From Clostridiales bacterium (GTDB taxonomy: Bacteria > Bacillota_A > Clostridia > Lachnospirales > Lachnospiraceae), in assembly GCA_030154385.1 (NCBI GenBank), contig JASKJZ010000051.1, forward strand, positions 1-10,609: a stretch of 10,609 nucleotides of DNA. Direction: 5' to 3'. This document shows positions 1 through 7,707 of this stretch, one piece after another; positions within the stretch are counted from its first letter, which is position 1; every line of letters begins with the position of its first letter. A program made the translations under genes and the position numbers. The notes below the pieces were generated by a model. It was not told the DNA's origin. It saw only the letters and a program-made list of their open reading frames with translations, and searched no databases.

Positions 1-62
1 CAAAATTTGGTATTCTGATGTCTCTTCAGAAATTATACGAGGAAAAACTCATTCAATTGTAA
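1..62 (+). CDS. C-terminal end of an upstream gene (partial)
   Basis: One frame is open from the window edge to a TAA at 60-62 and encodes 19 residues ending LYEEKLIQL. A strong hairpin begins 13 bases after the stop, which is where the terminator of a gene ending here would be expected. The peptide is too short to identify. In Bacillus and many relatives maf lies directly before radC, and Maf proteins often end in a similar LYxEL stretch, but the conserved GLP that normally precedes it is not visible, so maf is only a guess from synteny. A second frame stays open from base 2 to 115 but would run through the hairpin. Confidence 0.4.
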   Translation, partial: KFGILMSLQKLYEEKLIQL

Positions 63-75
63 AATTAATGATTGT

Positions 76-123
76 AAAAGGACTTATTTGTCGGAAATTT
101 CTGGTATACAAATAAGTCCTTTT
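76..123 (+). terminator. Rho-independent-type terminator, probably bidirectional
   Basis: The arms 76-90 (AAAAGGACTTATTTG) and 109-123 (CAAATAAGTCCTTTT) are perfect reverse complements over 15 bp. One more pair (T91-A108) closes a 16-base loop. The downstream arm ends in TTTT, and because the upstream arm begins AAAA the reverse strand also has a T run, so it could stop transcription from either side. The uridine tail beyond the stem is short and the stem is AT-rich, so efficiency is uncertain. It lies between the stop of the upstream reading frame (60-62) and radC. Confidence 0.75.
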
Positions 124-133
124 GTGCTAAAAT
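105..133 (+). promoter_or_regulatory. Putative sigma-A promoter with extended -10, driving radC and downstream genes
   Basis: TGCTAAAAT at 125-133 reads as an extended -10 (TG, one base, then TAAAAT; 5 of 6 to TATAAT). Exactly 17 bases upstream is TATACA at 105-110, matching 4 of 6 of TTGACA. Transcription would start near 140, leaving a leader of about 48 bases before the radC start at 188. The -35 and spacer lie on the loop and downstream arm of the terminator hairpin. This is a match by eye in AT-rich DNA and has no experimental support. Confidence 0.45.
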
Positions 134-175
134 GTAGTGTGGAGTTTGACGTATAGTCGGTGTATTAAGGGAAAA

Positions 176-181
176 AAGGAG
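176..181 (+). promoter_or_regulatory. Ribosome binding site that fixes the radC start
   Basis: AAGGAG sits 6 bases before the GTG at 188-190. It selects this start over an in-frame GTG at 137, which has no Shine-Dalgarno sequence and would lie at or upstream of the predicted transcription start. Confidence 0.75.
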
Positions 182-187
182 TACACC

Positions 188-886
188 GTGAACGAAAAAC
201 ATTTGAAAACAAAAGATTTACCGATGTCAGAGCGCCCCTATGAAAAGCTTATGAAGCTTGGAGCAAGTCATCTATCCGATGCGGAGCTTTTGGCTGTGAT
301 TATTCGGACAGGCACCAAAAAAGAGAGGGCAGCAGAGGTAGCTCTCCGCATTCTTTCGCTTCATGCACAAGAAAATGGGCTGTTAGGAGTATTTCATCTC
401 ACCTTGCCAGAGCTGACACAGATCGAGGGCATCGGATGTGTTAAGGCACTGCAGATATTAGCGGTTGTTGAGTTGTCGAAACGAATGGCAAAAGCAAGTG
501 CTAAAGGAGGACTTTACTTTACGACACCAGAGTCAATTGCAACGGCTTATATGCAGGAGATGCGTGGACTTTCCGTTGAAAAGGTCAAGCTTTTGCTGTT
601 AAATGCCAAAAGTAAACTAATCAAAGAAATGGACATCTCAATGGGCACAGCGACAGCTTCCTTGCTATCGCCCAGGGAAATCTTAATTGAAGCGCTGCGT
701 TACCAGGCAATTCACATGATTCTGATTCACAATCATCCAAGCGGGGATCCAGAACCGAGTAATGCAGATGTCCTGATTACAAAAAGAATTGAAGAAGCAG
801 GAACTTTGCTTGGAATAAAGCTTATGGATCATATCATTATTGGTGATAATAGATATATCAGTTTAAAAAAGAAAGGGATTTTGTAA
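188..886 (+). CDS. radC: RadC family JAMM-domain protein
   Basis: The product has 232 residues, the normal length for RadC (UPF0758). The N-terminal part carries the family signature LPMSERPYEKL followed by LSDAELLAVIIRTG (about residues 11-42), and a helix-hairpin-helix is centred on IEGIGCVKALQ (79-89). The C-terminal JAMM/MPN+ domain has the metal-ligand motif HNHPSGDPEPSNAD (181-194), with His181, His183 and Asp194 as expected zinc ligands, then LLGIKLMDHIIIGD. RadC was named for a radiation phenotype, but its biochemical role is not settled; the fold suggests metalloprotease or nucleic-acid related activity. The GTG start is chosen from its Shine-Dalgarno sequence. The stop shares one base with the mreB start (TAATG), so the two are probably translationally coupled. 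Nothing is missing or broken. Confidence 0.95.
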   Translation: MNEKHLKTKDLPMSERPYEKLMKLGASHLSDAELLAVIIRTGTKKERAAEVALRILSLHAQENGLLGVFHLTLPELTQIEGIGCVKALQILAVVELSKRMAKASAKGGLYFTTPESIATAYMQEMRGLSVEKVKLLLLNAKSKLIKEMDISMGTATASLLSPREILIEALRYQAIHMILIHNHPSGDPEPSNADVLITKRIEEAGTLLGIKLMDHIIIGDNRYISLKKKGIL

Positions 887-1920
887 TGTCAAAGAGAATG
901 TTTGGTATCGATTTGGGTACAAGCAAAATAAAAATATATAAAAAGGGAGAAGGCGTTGTGCTTGATCAAAGCAATGCCGTCGCGATTGCAAATAAAAAGA
1001 ATATGATTGCAGTGGGAAACGAAGCAAATGAAATGTATGAAAAGGTTCCTGCTGGTATTAGTGTATCTTATCCAGTAAAATATGGAGTAATTGCAGAAAT
1101 CGCTCATATGCAGATGCTTTTGAATCATTTCTTTGATGATCTGATTGGGAAAAAGAGCACGTTTGGGTCTCCAGTTGAATTTTTGATAGCAGTGCCTACT
1201 GATATTACAGAAGTAGAAAAAAAATCGTTTTATGATTTGATCGCGAATTCAAATGTGAAGAGTAAAAACATTGGAATGGTTGAAAAGCCGATTGCAACAG
1301 CACTTGGTATGGGACTTGATATCTATCATGCACATGGTATTTTGACCGTAGATATTGGAGCAGAGACCACTGAAATATCCATTTTATCACTGGGAGGAAT
1401 CGTGCTTAGTAAGCTGATTCCGATTGGCGGTCGAAAAATTGATGAATCAATTAAGGTATTTGTAAAGAAGCGCTATAATTTGGTAATTGGAGATAAGACT
1501 GCGGAGTACATTAAGATGAATTTAGTTTCGGCCTTTCCGCAGGAAAAGGAGTCTATTTTTGTTTGCGGCAGAAATGTTGTGACGGGACTACCTTGTGAAA
1601 TGGAAATTTTTTCAGATGAGGTTAATGAAGTCGTAAATGAGCACTTGATTACCATTATCGAATCTGTCAAAGTTATTTTAGAGCGCACACCACCTGAAAT
1701 CTCAGCCGATATTTATCGCTCTGGTATTTACCTAACAGGAGGTACCGCAAAGCTTCGTAACTTGGATCAGTTATTCTCAAGAGAGACAGCTCTTAAGGTA
1801 AATATTGCGGACGATCCAGAAAATACCGTAGCGAATGGACTAGGAGAGCTTGTTGAAAATGTTGGTGTCAACAAGTTATCGGCCAATGTCGTAAAGACCT
1901 TCGGGAAAAAAAGTAAATAG
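886..1920 (+). CDS. mreB: Rod-shape-determining actin homologue MreB (divergent)
   Basis: The 344-residue product has the bacterial actin fold. Phosphate-1 is IDLGTSKIKIY (8-18), the interdomain region carries EKPIATALGMG (133-143) with Glu133 at the position of the presumed catalytic Glu, phosphate-2 is DIGAETTE (156-163), and the adenosine loop is LTGGTAKL (283-290). The stretches GGRKIDESI (181-189), VVTGLP and RTPPEISADIYRSGI are clear MreB signatures. MreB forms membrane-bound filaments that orient the elongasome. Its place before mreC and mreD makes it MreB proper rather than an Mbl or MreBH paralogue, although the ATP-binding motifs deviate from consensus (DIGGGTTE and LTGGGALL are usual). 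A Shine-Dalgarno AAAGGG (872-877) lies inside the end of radC, 8 bases before the ATG, favouring this start over Met5. The 23-base gap to mreC holds only the mreC ribosome binding site. Confidence 0.95.
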   Translation: MSKRMFGIDLGTSKIKIYKKGEGVVLDQSNAVAIANKKNMIAVGNEANEMYEKVPAGISVSYPVKYGVIAEIAHMQMLLNHFFDDLIGKKSTFGSPVEFLIAVPTDITEVEKKSFYDLIANSNVKSKNIGMVEKPIATALGMGLDIYHAHGILTVDIGAETTEISILSLGGIVLSKLIPIGGRKIDESIKVFVKKRYNLVIGDKTAEYIKMNLVSAFPQEKESIFVCGRNVVTGLPCEMEIFSDEVNEVVNEHLITIIESVKVILERTPPEISADIYRSGIYLTGGTAKLRNLDQLFSRETALKVNIADDPENTVANGLGELVENVGVNKLSANVVKTFGKKSK

Positions 1921-1930
1921 CACATTGTTT

Positions 1931-1935
1931 GGAGG
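1931..1935 (+). promoter_or_regulatory. Ribosome binding site that fixes the mreC start
   Basis: GGAGG lies 8 bases before the ATG at 1944. A TTG at 1929 is in the same frame but overlaps this site and has none of its own, so the shorter protein is preferred. Confidence 0.8.
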
Positions 1936-1943
1936 TTCTTTCT

Positions 1944-2810
1944 ATGAGAAGAAGAACAAAAATGACCATAGAGCCTAAATATATTCTGGCAGGTCTATCC
2001 CTTTTGTGCGTAATGCTTATTGTGATATCCTTCCGATATCCAGAAAAATTAAGCCCGATCAATAAGGCAGTGGGAACGGTGGTAACGCCGATGCAAAAAG
2101 GAATCAATTCCTTTGGCTCCTGGCTGTACGAAAAAAAGGAGATATTCCATTCGGTACAGGATTTGACCGCAGAAAATAAAGAATTAAAGGCACAGCTTGA
2201 TGAGGTGACCTATGAAAATAAAATTTTGCAGCAGGAAAAATATGAGTTACAAAATCTCCGAAAGCTATTTGAACTCGACGAGAAATATGCAAGTTATCCA
2301 AAGGTTGCCGCAAGAGTCATAAGCCGCGACAGCAACAACTGGTATAATCAGTTCACAATCGACAAAGGAACGAAGGATGGTATCCGTGTTAATATGAATG
2401 TAATAGCGGATGGAGGTCTGGTAGGAATTGTGACAAAGACAGGAGATGATTGGGCAATCGTTCGCTCCATTATAGATGATAAAAGTAATGTGACGGGAAT
2501 GTCATTAAAGACATCGGATGTCTGTAATATAAAAGGGAATCTGGAATTAATTGATTCTGGTCTTATTGAAATGGAACTGGTTGATAAGGATGCAGATATC
2601 AAGGAGGGAGACGAAATTGTCACTTCTAGTACGAGCGACCGATATTTACAAGGCATTTTGATTGGATATGTGAATAAGCTTACCATGGATTCTTCTAATA
2701 TAACAAAATCCGGTTATTTAACACCGGCAGTATCGTTTGATTCTCTCGATACCGTGCTTGTGATTACCGAATTAAAGAAAACACTCCCGAAAGATGCAAC
2801 CACTTATTAG
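1944..2810 (+). CDS. mreC: Rod-shape-determining protein MreC
   Basis: The 288-residue product has the classic MreC plan. A short basic cytoplasmic tail (MRRRTK) is followed by one membrane segment at about residues 13-30. A periplasm-side coiled coil spans roughly 68-112, rich in Glu, Lys and Leu heptads (DLTAENKELKAQLDEV). Two beta-rich domains follow to the end, with family signatures VISRDSNNWYNQFTIDKGTKDGI (split as residues 125-134 and 135-147) and the V-A-D-G-G-L-V-G-I-V type core at 153-163 (here VIADGGLVGIV). MreC is an outward-facing scaffold that links MreB and MreD to PBP2 and is thought to activate it. Length is typical and no domain is missing. It is followed after 19 bases by mreD, as expected for the mreBCD operon. 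Confidence 0.93.
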   Translation: MRRRTKMTIEPKYILAGLSLLCVMLIVISFRYPEKLSPINKAVGTVVTPMQKGINSFGSWLYEKKEIFHSVQDLTAENKELKAQLDEVTYENKILQQEKYELQNLRKLFELDEKYASYPKVAARVISRDSNNWYNQFTIDKGTKDGIRVNMNVIADGGLVGIVTKTGDDWAIVRSIIDDKSNVTGMSLKTSDVCNIKGNLELIDSGLIEMELVDKDADIKEGDEIVTSSTSDRYLQGILIGYVNKLTMDSSNITKSGYLTPAVSFDSLDTVLVITELKKTLPKDATTY

Positions 2811-2829
2811 CGGTAAGAAAGGATAGAAC

Positions 2830-3348
2830 ATGAAGCGAATTCTTACTATACTTGCAGTTATTCTGATAAGTTTTGTATTGCAGACTACCGTTTTTAAATC
2901 ACTAGCGCTTGCAGAAGTATCACCAAATCTGCTATTGATACTAACCGTAGCATTTGGTTATATGGGCGGAGAAAAGGAAGGAATTTGGGTAGGGCTTTTA
3001 TGTGGACTGCTCATGGACGTTTTTTTTGGATCTGTACTTGGACTATACGCACTTATCTTGATGGTGATTGGCTATTTGAACGGTTTGTTCAATAAATTAT
3101 ATTATACCGATGACTTAATGATACCGTTACTATTAATTAGCACCAGTGATTTATTATATAATTTCTTTTATTACATTGCGGAATTTTTGCTCCGCGGAAG
3201 AATTCATATCCTTTTTTACCTGAAACGGATTATGCTTCCAGAGCTTGTATATACCGTATTACTAGCGGTAATATTATATCGGCTCCTACATAGTCTGTAC
3301 CGATATGTATCCATGACAGAAAAAAGGGAGGATAAAAAGAATGCTTGA
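2830..3348 (+). CDS. mreD: Rod-shape-determining membrane protein MreD
   Basis: The 172-residue product is almost entirely hydrophobic, with about five or six membrane segments (roughly 4-24, 31-47, 52-69, 72-92, 97-117 and 135-155) and a charged cytoplasmic tail ending KREDKKNA. The family signature is visible as PNLLLILTVAFGYMGG (32-47) followed by GLLCGLLMDVFFGSVLGLYA (55-74), where the GLLxDxxFG motif is typical of MreD. It is an integral membrane partner of MreC in the elongasome. AAAGGA at 2818-2823, 6 bases before the ATG, supports the start. Its last 8 bases overlap the start of the PBP2 gene, and the Shine-Dalgarno sequence for that gene lies within this coding region, suggesting coupled translation. 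Confidence 0.92.
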   Translation: MKRILTILAVILISFVLQTTVFKSLALAEVSPNLLLILTVAFGYMGGEKEGIWVGLLCGLLMDVFFGSVLGLYALILMVIGYLNGLFNKLYYTDDLMIPLLLISTSDLLYNFFYYIAEFLLRGRIHILFYLKRIMLPELVYTVLLAVILYRLLHSLYRYVSMTEKREDKKNA

Positions 3349-6187
3349 TATAATATGGAATGAAATAAAGGGAATGTTTCATTCTCGCTTATTTCCAATG
3401 TCCATAATCTTCTTCCTGTTATTTTTTTCCTTGATTCATCGTATCTTTACGATGCAAATTATACATGGGGATGAATATGCGAAAAAAGCAACCATTACGA
3501 GTGAAAGAGATCGCGATATAAAAAGCACGCGCGGAAATATTTATGATAGAAACGGTGTTTTGCTTGCTTACGATGCACTTTCTTACTCTGTAAATATTGA
3601 GGATGTAGGTGCGTTTTCTACAAATGAAGAAAAGAATGCGATGATTGATTACCTGATTTCTATGATTGAAGAGCACGGGGATTCCATTGTAACCGATTTT
3701 CCGATTTCATTAAATAAAGATGGAAGCTTCTCGTTTACGGTTGACGGCAATTCACTGATGCGCTTTAAAAAAGATATGTATTCTGTTTCTTCCTCTGCAA
3801 AGCTAAGTGACGAACAGATCGCAGCAACTGCGGATGATATGTTTGATTACATTCGATATTCTACAGATATAGAAAGCCCGAGATTTTCGATTTCGGACAC
3901 TTATTCGAAAGAAGAAGCACTAAAAATTATGGCAATTCGATATGAACTTTATTTAAATCGCTTTCAAAAATATGTGCAAAGCACAATTGCTTCCGACATT
4001 AGCGAAAAGACGGTTGCAGCATTAAACGAAGCAAGTGCAGATTTGCCAGGTGTGGAAGTGATACAAGAGACTCACCGAGTCTACAATGATAGCAAATACT
4101 TTGCTCATATTCTTGGATATACGGGTACTATAACCAACGAAGAATATCAAGCATTATCCGATGAAGAAAAGGAAAAGTATACCAAAACGGATCAAATCGG
4201 AAAGACAGGCCTTGAAAAAGAATATGAAGAATATTTACATGGTGAAAAAGGCAGTGAAAAGCTCGTCATTAATGAAAACTACCGAGTTGTTGACATGAAG
4301 GATCGTGTGGAGCCAGTTGCAGGTAACAATCTTTATCTTACGATTGATGCCACCATGCAGGAGAAATACTATGATTTACTCGAAAAAAAATTGGCCTCGA
4401 TTTTGCTTTCAAAAATTACAAACAGTATGGACTATGGGTCAAAGGGTACTTCGAGTGATGATATACTGATTCCAATTTACGAAGTATACAATGCTTTGAT
4501 TGAGAATAATATTGTTGACATCAATCAGTTAAATGATAAAGATGCTACGGATAATGAAAAAACAGTCTACCAGAAATACTTGGCAAAGCAAGAGGATATT
4601 TTTACTCGCCTCGATCAGACAATGGCTGCAGATAGCACCATCACCAATAAAGATGCTGGTATATTTATGGAGGATTACCTTGATTACATTTACTCCTACT
4701 TGCAAGAACAAAAAGTATTAGTAAAAGCCTCCATTGACAAAGAAGATTCTATGTACTTAGACTATATAAATAACAAAGTAAGCTTAAGTGCTTTTTTGCA
4801 ATATGCCCTGTCCAACAGTTGGATTGATTTAAGTAAGCTTTCCATTGGGGATGATTTCTACAGTACAAAGGAGCTATATCAGGAATTGGTTACCTATATT
4901 AAGGATTCCCTGGCTTCTGATAAGACCTTTAACAAAATGATATACAAAACACTGATATTTAATTATTCTTTGTCAGGAAAAGAAATTTGTCTTTTATTAT
5001 TTGATCAAGGTGTGTTAGAATATGATGAAAGCGATATCGATCGTCTAAGGGATGGAACGCTTTCTGCCTATGAATTTATTTGTCAAAAAATACAAAATCT
5101 GGAGATTACCCCAGGAGAGTTAGCACTTGAGCCGTGTTCCGGATCAATCGTGGTAACCGATGTAAATACGGGCGAGGTACGTGCGCTTGTTTCCTACCCA
5201 AGCTATGATAACAATAAATTAGCGAACCGGATTGAGCCTGTGTATTATTCGTACCTTCAGCAAAATCAAGCTTCGCCGCTTTTAAATCGCCCGATGCAGC
5301 AAAAAACAGCCCCGGGGTCTACGTTTAAAATGGTCACATCAGTCGCAGCTTTAGAAGAGGGAGTAGTCGGGCAACGAGAAACCATTCTCGACAAGGGGGT
5401 TTTTGAAAAGATTCCGCAAGGACCACGTTGCTGGAGCAGAACATCACATGGTAGTATCGATATTACGGATGCTCTCCAGGTCTCCTGTAATTATTTCTTT
5501 TATGAAATGGGATGGAGGCTTAGTAAATCCGGTGATACGTATGATAGTACATTGGGGCTTTCAAAGTTAAAGAAATACGCCACCATGTTTGGTCTAAATG
5601 ATAAATCGGGAATTGAGCTATATGAGTATGAACCGCATATCTCAGATAAGGATTCCATTCGTTCCTCCATAGGTCAGGGAACCAATAGCTTTACCCCGGC
5701 ACAGATTAATCGCTATGTTACGGCAGTCGCAAATAAAGGAACCTGTTATAATCTTACCATTATCGGTCAAGTAAAGTCCTTGGATGGAACGGTGTTGCTT
5801 GATAACAAAGCAAGTGTTTTTAACCAGATTGAGATTCAGGCTTCTACCTGGTCTTTGGTACAAGAAGGAATGTATAAGGTGGTAAATGGCCCAAGAAGCT
5901 CCATTTTGTCCTTGTTCAAAAATCTGGGGGTTACAGTAGCGGGAAAGACGGGAACTGCTCAGGAGAGCAAATCTCATCCCAATCACGCACTGTTTGTTTC
6001 CTTTGCACCGTACGATAATCCTGAAATCGCGGTTGTAGTTGTGATTCCAAATGGCTATACCTCTGGAAATGCAGCGGAAGTTGCCAGAAATGTATATAAA
6101 AGCTATTTTAAAGCTTCAAGTAATAATGCGGATACCAATGACACGGCAGAGGAAGCAGCCTTTGATTCTAATTCTGTCATTGATTAA
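3341..6187 (+). CDS. mrdA: Penicillin-binding protein 2, long clostridial form (elongasome transpeptidase)
   Basis: This class B PBP cross-links peptidoglycan during side-wall growth, in partnership with RodA. It has a short cytoplasmic tail, one membrane anchor at about 18-40, and the pedestal motif TRGNIYDRNG (63-72). The dimerisation domain runs to about 340 and includes YFAHILGYTG and GKTGLEKEYEEYLHG. The transpeptidase domain starts near 598 (SGSIVVTDVNTGEVRAL) and has all three active-site motifs: S660-T-F-K663, S715-C-N717 and K869-T-G871. At 948 residues it is far longer than the usual 600-720. The excess is mainly a helical, acidic segment of about 250 residues (345-597) between LTIDATMQ and the transpeptidase domain. 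Long PBP2 forms are known in clostridia, as far as I recall. The last 25 residues are a low-complexity acidic tail. GGGAGG (3326-3331), 9 bases before the ATG, supports the start. Function as PBP2 is secure; the insertion's role is unknown. Confidence 0.93.
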   Translation: MLDIIWNEIKGMFHSRLFPMSIIFFLLFFSLIHRIFTMQIIHGDEYAKKATITSERDRDIKSTRGNIYDRNGVLLAYDALSYSVNIEDVGAFSTNEEKNAMIDYLISMIEEHGDSIVTDFPISLNKDGSFSFTVDGNSLMRFKKDMYSVSSSAKLSDEQIAATADDMFDYIRYSTDIESPRFSISDTYSKEEALKIMAIRYELYLNRFQKYVQSTIASDISEKTVAALNEASADLPGVEVIQETHRVYNDSKYFAHILGYTGTITNEEYQALSDEEKEKYTKTDQIGKTGLEKEYEEYLHGEKGSEKLVINENYRVVDMKDRVEPVAGNNLYLTIDATMQEKYYDLLEKKLASILLSKITNSMDYGSKGTSSDDILIPIYEVYNALIENNIVDINQLNDKDATDNEKTVYQKYLAKQEDIFTRLDQTMAADSTITNKDAGIFMEDYLDYIYSYLQEQKVLVKASIDKEDSMYLDYINNKVSLSAFLQYALSNSWIDLSKLSIGDDFYSTKELYQELVTYIKDSLASDKTFNKMIYKTLIFNYSLSGKEICLLLFDQGVLEYDESDIDRLRDGTLSAYEFICQKIQNLEITPGELALEPCSGSIVVTDVNTGEVRALVSYPSYDNNKLANRIEPVYYSYLQQNQASPLLNRPMQQKTAPGSTFKMVTSVAALEEGVVGQRETILDKGVFEKIPQGPRCWSRTSHGSIDITDALQVSCNYFFYEMGWRLSKSGDTYDSTLGLSKLKKYATMFGLNDKSGIELYEYEPHISDKDSIRSSIGQGTNSFTPAQINRYVTAVANKGTCYNLTIIGQVKSLDGTVLLDNKASVFNQIEIQASTWSLVQEGMYKVVNGPRSSILSLFKNLGVTVAGKTGTAQESKSHPNHALFVSFAPYDNPEIAVVVVIPNGYTSGNAAEVARNVYKSYFKASSNNADTNDTAEEAAFDSNSVID

Positions 6188-6196
6188 GGAGGTAAT

Positions 6197-6871
6197 ATGA
6201 ATCAGTCTGTTATGATAAAGGGGACAAAATCTGGCATCATATTAGTGCTTGATCAATCCATAGATTTTGAGAGCTTAAAAGAACAAATTGCAGATAAGTT
6301 TCGAACTTCGTCTGATTTTTTAGGAGAAGCGACAATGGCACTTAGTTTTGAAGGTCGTGTTCTATCCAATGATGAACAGATGGAAGTGTTAGATATTATT
6401 CATCAAAATTCCAGACTGCATATTGTTTGTGTAGTCGAAACCAATCCACAAACAGAAGCGTTGCTTGAAAAGTCTCTGCAAGAGAAATTATTTGAAATGA
6501 ACGCAAATTCGGGGCAGTTCTATAAAGGAAACCTACGCTCTGGACAAGTTCTTGAATCAGAGACCAGTATTATTGTGATTGGTGATGTAAAACCAGGTGC
6601 AAAGGTAGTATCCAAGGGGAATATCATTGTGCTGGGTTCATTAAAAGGAAATGCCTTTGCCGGTGCATCCGGCAATGAAAATGCCTTTGTTTTGGCACTT
6701 GATATGTCACCTGTTCAGATTCGGATAGCGGATGTGCTAGGAAGAGCTCCTGACGAGGTGACAAAAACGCCGCAAAGAGAGACAAAGGTTGCATATATTG
6801 AGAATGGCAATATTTATATTGAACCATTTACGAAAGATGTTATGGATGACATCCGCTTCTTTAAAAGCTAA
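6197..6871 (+). CDS. minC: Septum site-determining protein MinC
   Basis: The 224-residue product has two parts. The N-terminal half (about 1-85; VMIKGTKSGIILVLD at the start) matches the MinC_N domain, which inhibits FtsZ assembly. After a linker (about 86-108) comes the right-handed beta-helix MinC_C domain, with the signature GDVKPGAKVVSKGNIIVLG (129-147), then LKGNAFAGASGNENAF and VQIRIADVLGRAPDE. This domain dimerises and binds MinD. The length is normal. AAGGAGG at 6186-6192 overlaps the PBP2 stop codon and lies 4 bases before the ATG, so it is strong but closely spaced. The direct run minC-minD-minE is the complete oscillating Min system. Confidence 0.94.
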   Translation: MNQSVMIKGTKSGIILVLDQSIDFESLKEQIADKFRTSSDFLGEATMALSFEGRVLSNDEQMEVLDIIHQNSRLHIVCVVETNPQTEALLEKSLQEKLFEMNANSGQFYKGNLRSGQVLESETSIIVIGDVKPGAKVVSKGNIIVLGSLKGNAFAGASGNENAFVLALDMSPVQIRIADVLGRAPDEVTKTPQRETKVAYIENGNIYIEPFTKDVMDDIRFFKS

Positions 6872-6897
6872 TAGAAAGAATGGAGGAAATATAAAAA

Positions 6898-7689
6898 ATG
6901 GGAGAAGTAATCGTAATCACATCTGGAAAGGGTGGCGTTGGAAAGACAACTACAACCGCCAACGTTGGGACAGGCCTTGCAAAACTTGATAAAAAAGTGG
7001 TACTAATCGACACCGATATCGGGCTTCGTAATCTGGATGTAGTCATGGGGTTGGAAAATCGCATTGTCTATAATTTGGTAGATGTTGTAGAGGGGAACTG
7101 CCGAATTAAGCAGGCATTGAGTAAGGACAAAAGATATCCAAATCTGTATTTGTTACCGTCTGCTCAGACAAGAGACAAAACAAGTGTGACACCAGAGCAG
7201 ATGAAGAAGCTTGCAGATGAGCTTCGGGAAGAGTTTGATTACATATTAATGGATTGTCCGGCTGGTATTGAACAAGGTTTTAAAAATGCAATAGCAGGTG
7301 CGGATAGTGCATTAGTTGTTACAACGCCAGAGGTATCTGCTGTACGTGATGCGGATCGTATTATTGGTTTGCTCGAAGCAAATGAAATGAAGCATACGCA
7401 TTTAATTGTCAATCGATTGCGTCAGGACATGGTAAAGCGTGGGGATATGATGTCAGCCAATGATGTTGTGGAAATTCTTGCAGTTGATTTGATTGGTATT
7501 GTGCCGGATGATGAAAATATTGTAATTTCCACGAATCAAGGGGAGCCTTTGGTAGGCAGTGATAGCATGGCAGGACAAGCGTATATGAACATTTGCCGCA
7601 GAATTATTGGAGAGGAAGTGCCATACCTTGATTTGACCAGTAAAACAGGCTTTATGACAAAACTTGGAAACTTATTTAAAAAGAACTAA
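6898..7689 (+). CDS. minD: Septum site-determining ATPase MinD
   Basis: The 263-residue product is a deviant Walker A ATPase of the ParA/MinD family. The P-loop GKGGVGKTTTT spans 10-20, with Lys11 as the signature lysine and Lys16 as the phosphate-binding lysine. Further family motifs are DTDIGLRNLDVVMGLENR (39-56), YILMDCPAGIEQGF (115-128) and VTTPEVSAVRDADR. The C-terminus GFMTKLGNLFKKN (251-263) is an amphipathic membrane-targeting helix, as in other MinD proteins. MinD dimerises with ATP on the membrane, recruits MinC and is released when MinE stimulates hydrolysis. All key residues are present. GGAGG at 6882-6886 lies 11 bases before the ATG, slightly farther than usual, with an A-rich spacer. 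Confidence 0.97.
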   Translation: MGEVIVITSGKGGVGKTTTTANVGTGLAKLDKKVVLIDTDIGLRNLDVVMGLENRIVYNLVDVVEGNCRIKQALSKDKRYPNLYLLPSAQTRDKTSVTPEQMKKLADELREEFDYILMDCPAGIEQGFKNAIAGADSALVVTTPEVSAVRDADRIIGLLEANEMKHTHLIVNRLRQDMVKRGDMMSANDVVEILAVDLIGIVPDDENIVISTNQGEPLVGSDSMAGQAYMNICRRIIGEEVPYLDLTSKTGFMTKLGNLFKKN

Positions 7690-7707
7690 TGGGGAGGGGG
7701 AGCAAGA

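Noticed and set aside
2..115. Reading frame open from the left edge to a TAA at 113-115
   Set aside because: It runs through most of the terminator hairpin; the frame ending at 60-62 fits a gene followed by a terminator better.
137..187. Longer radC beginning at the in-frame GTG at 137
   Set aside because: No Shine-Dalgarno sequence precedes it, the extra 17 residues do not resemble RadC, and the GTG at 188 has AAGGAG at ideal spacing.
1929..1943. Longer mreC beginning at the in-frame TTG at 1929
   Set aside because: The TTG overlaps the GGAGG that serves the ATG at 1944, and the shorter protein has the normal basic MreC N-terminus.
2348..2686. Antisense open frame of 112 codons inside mreC
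   Set aside because: It lies wholly opposite a well-supported gene, shows no recognisable domain, and its composition is that of a shadow frame.
5642..5986. Antisense open frame of 114 codons opposite the PBP2 transpeptidase domain
   Set aside because: It is the complement of conserved PBP2 coding sequence, with no recognisable protein family.
6649..6689. Direct repeat AAATGCCTTTG, two copies 30 bases apart, in minC
   Set aside because: The copies encode NAF in both cases within the MinC beta-helix, so protein-level constraint or chance explains them better than a DNA element.
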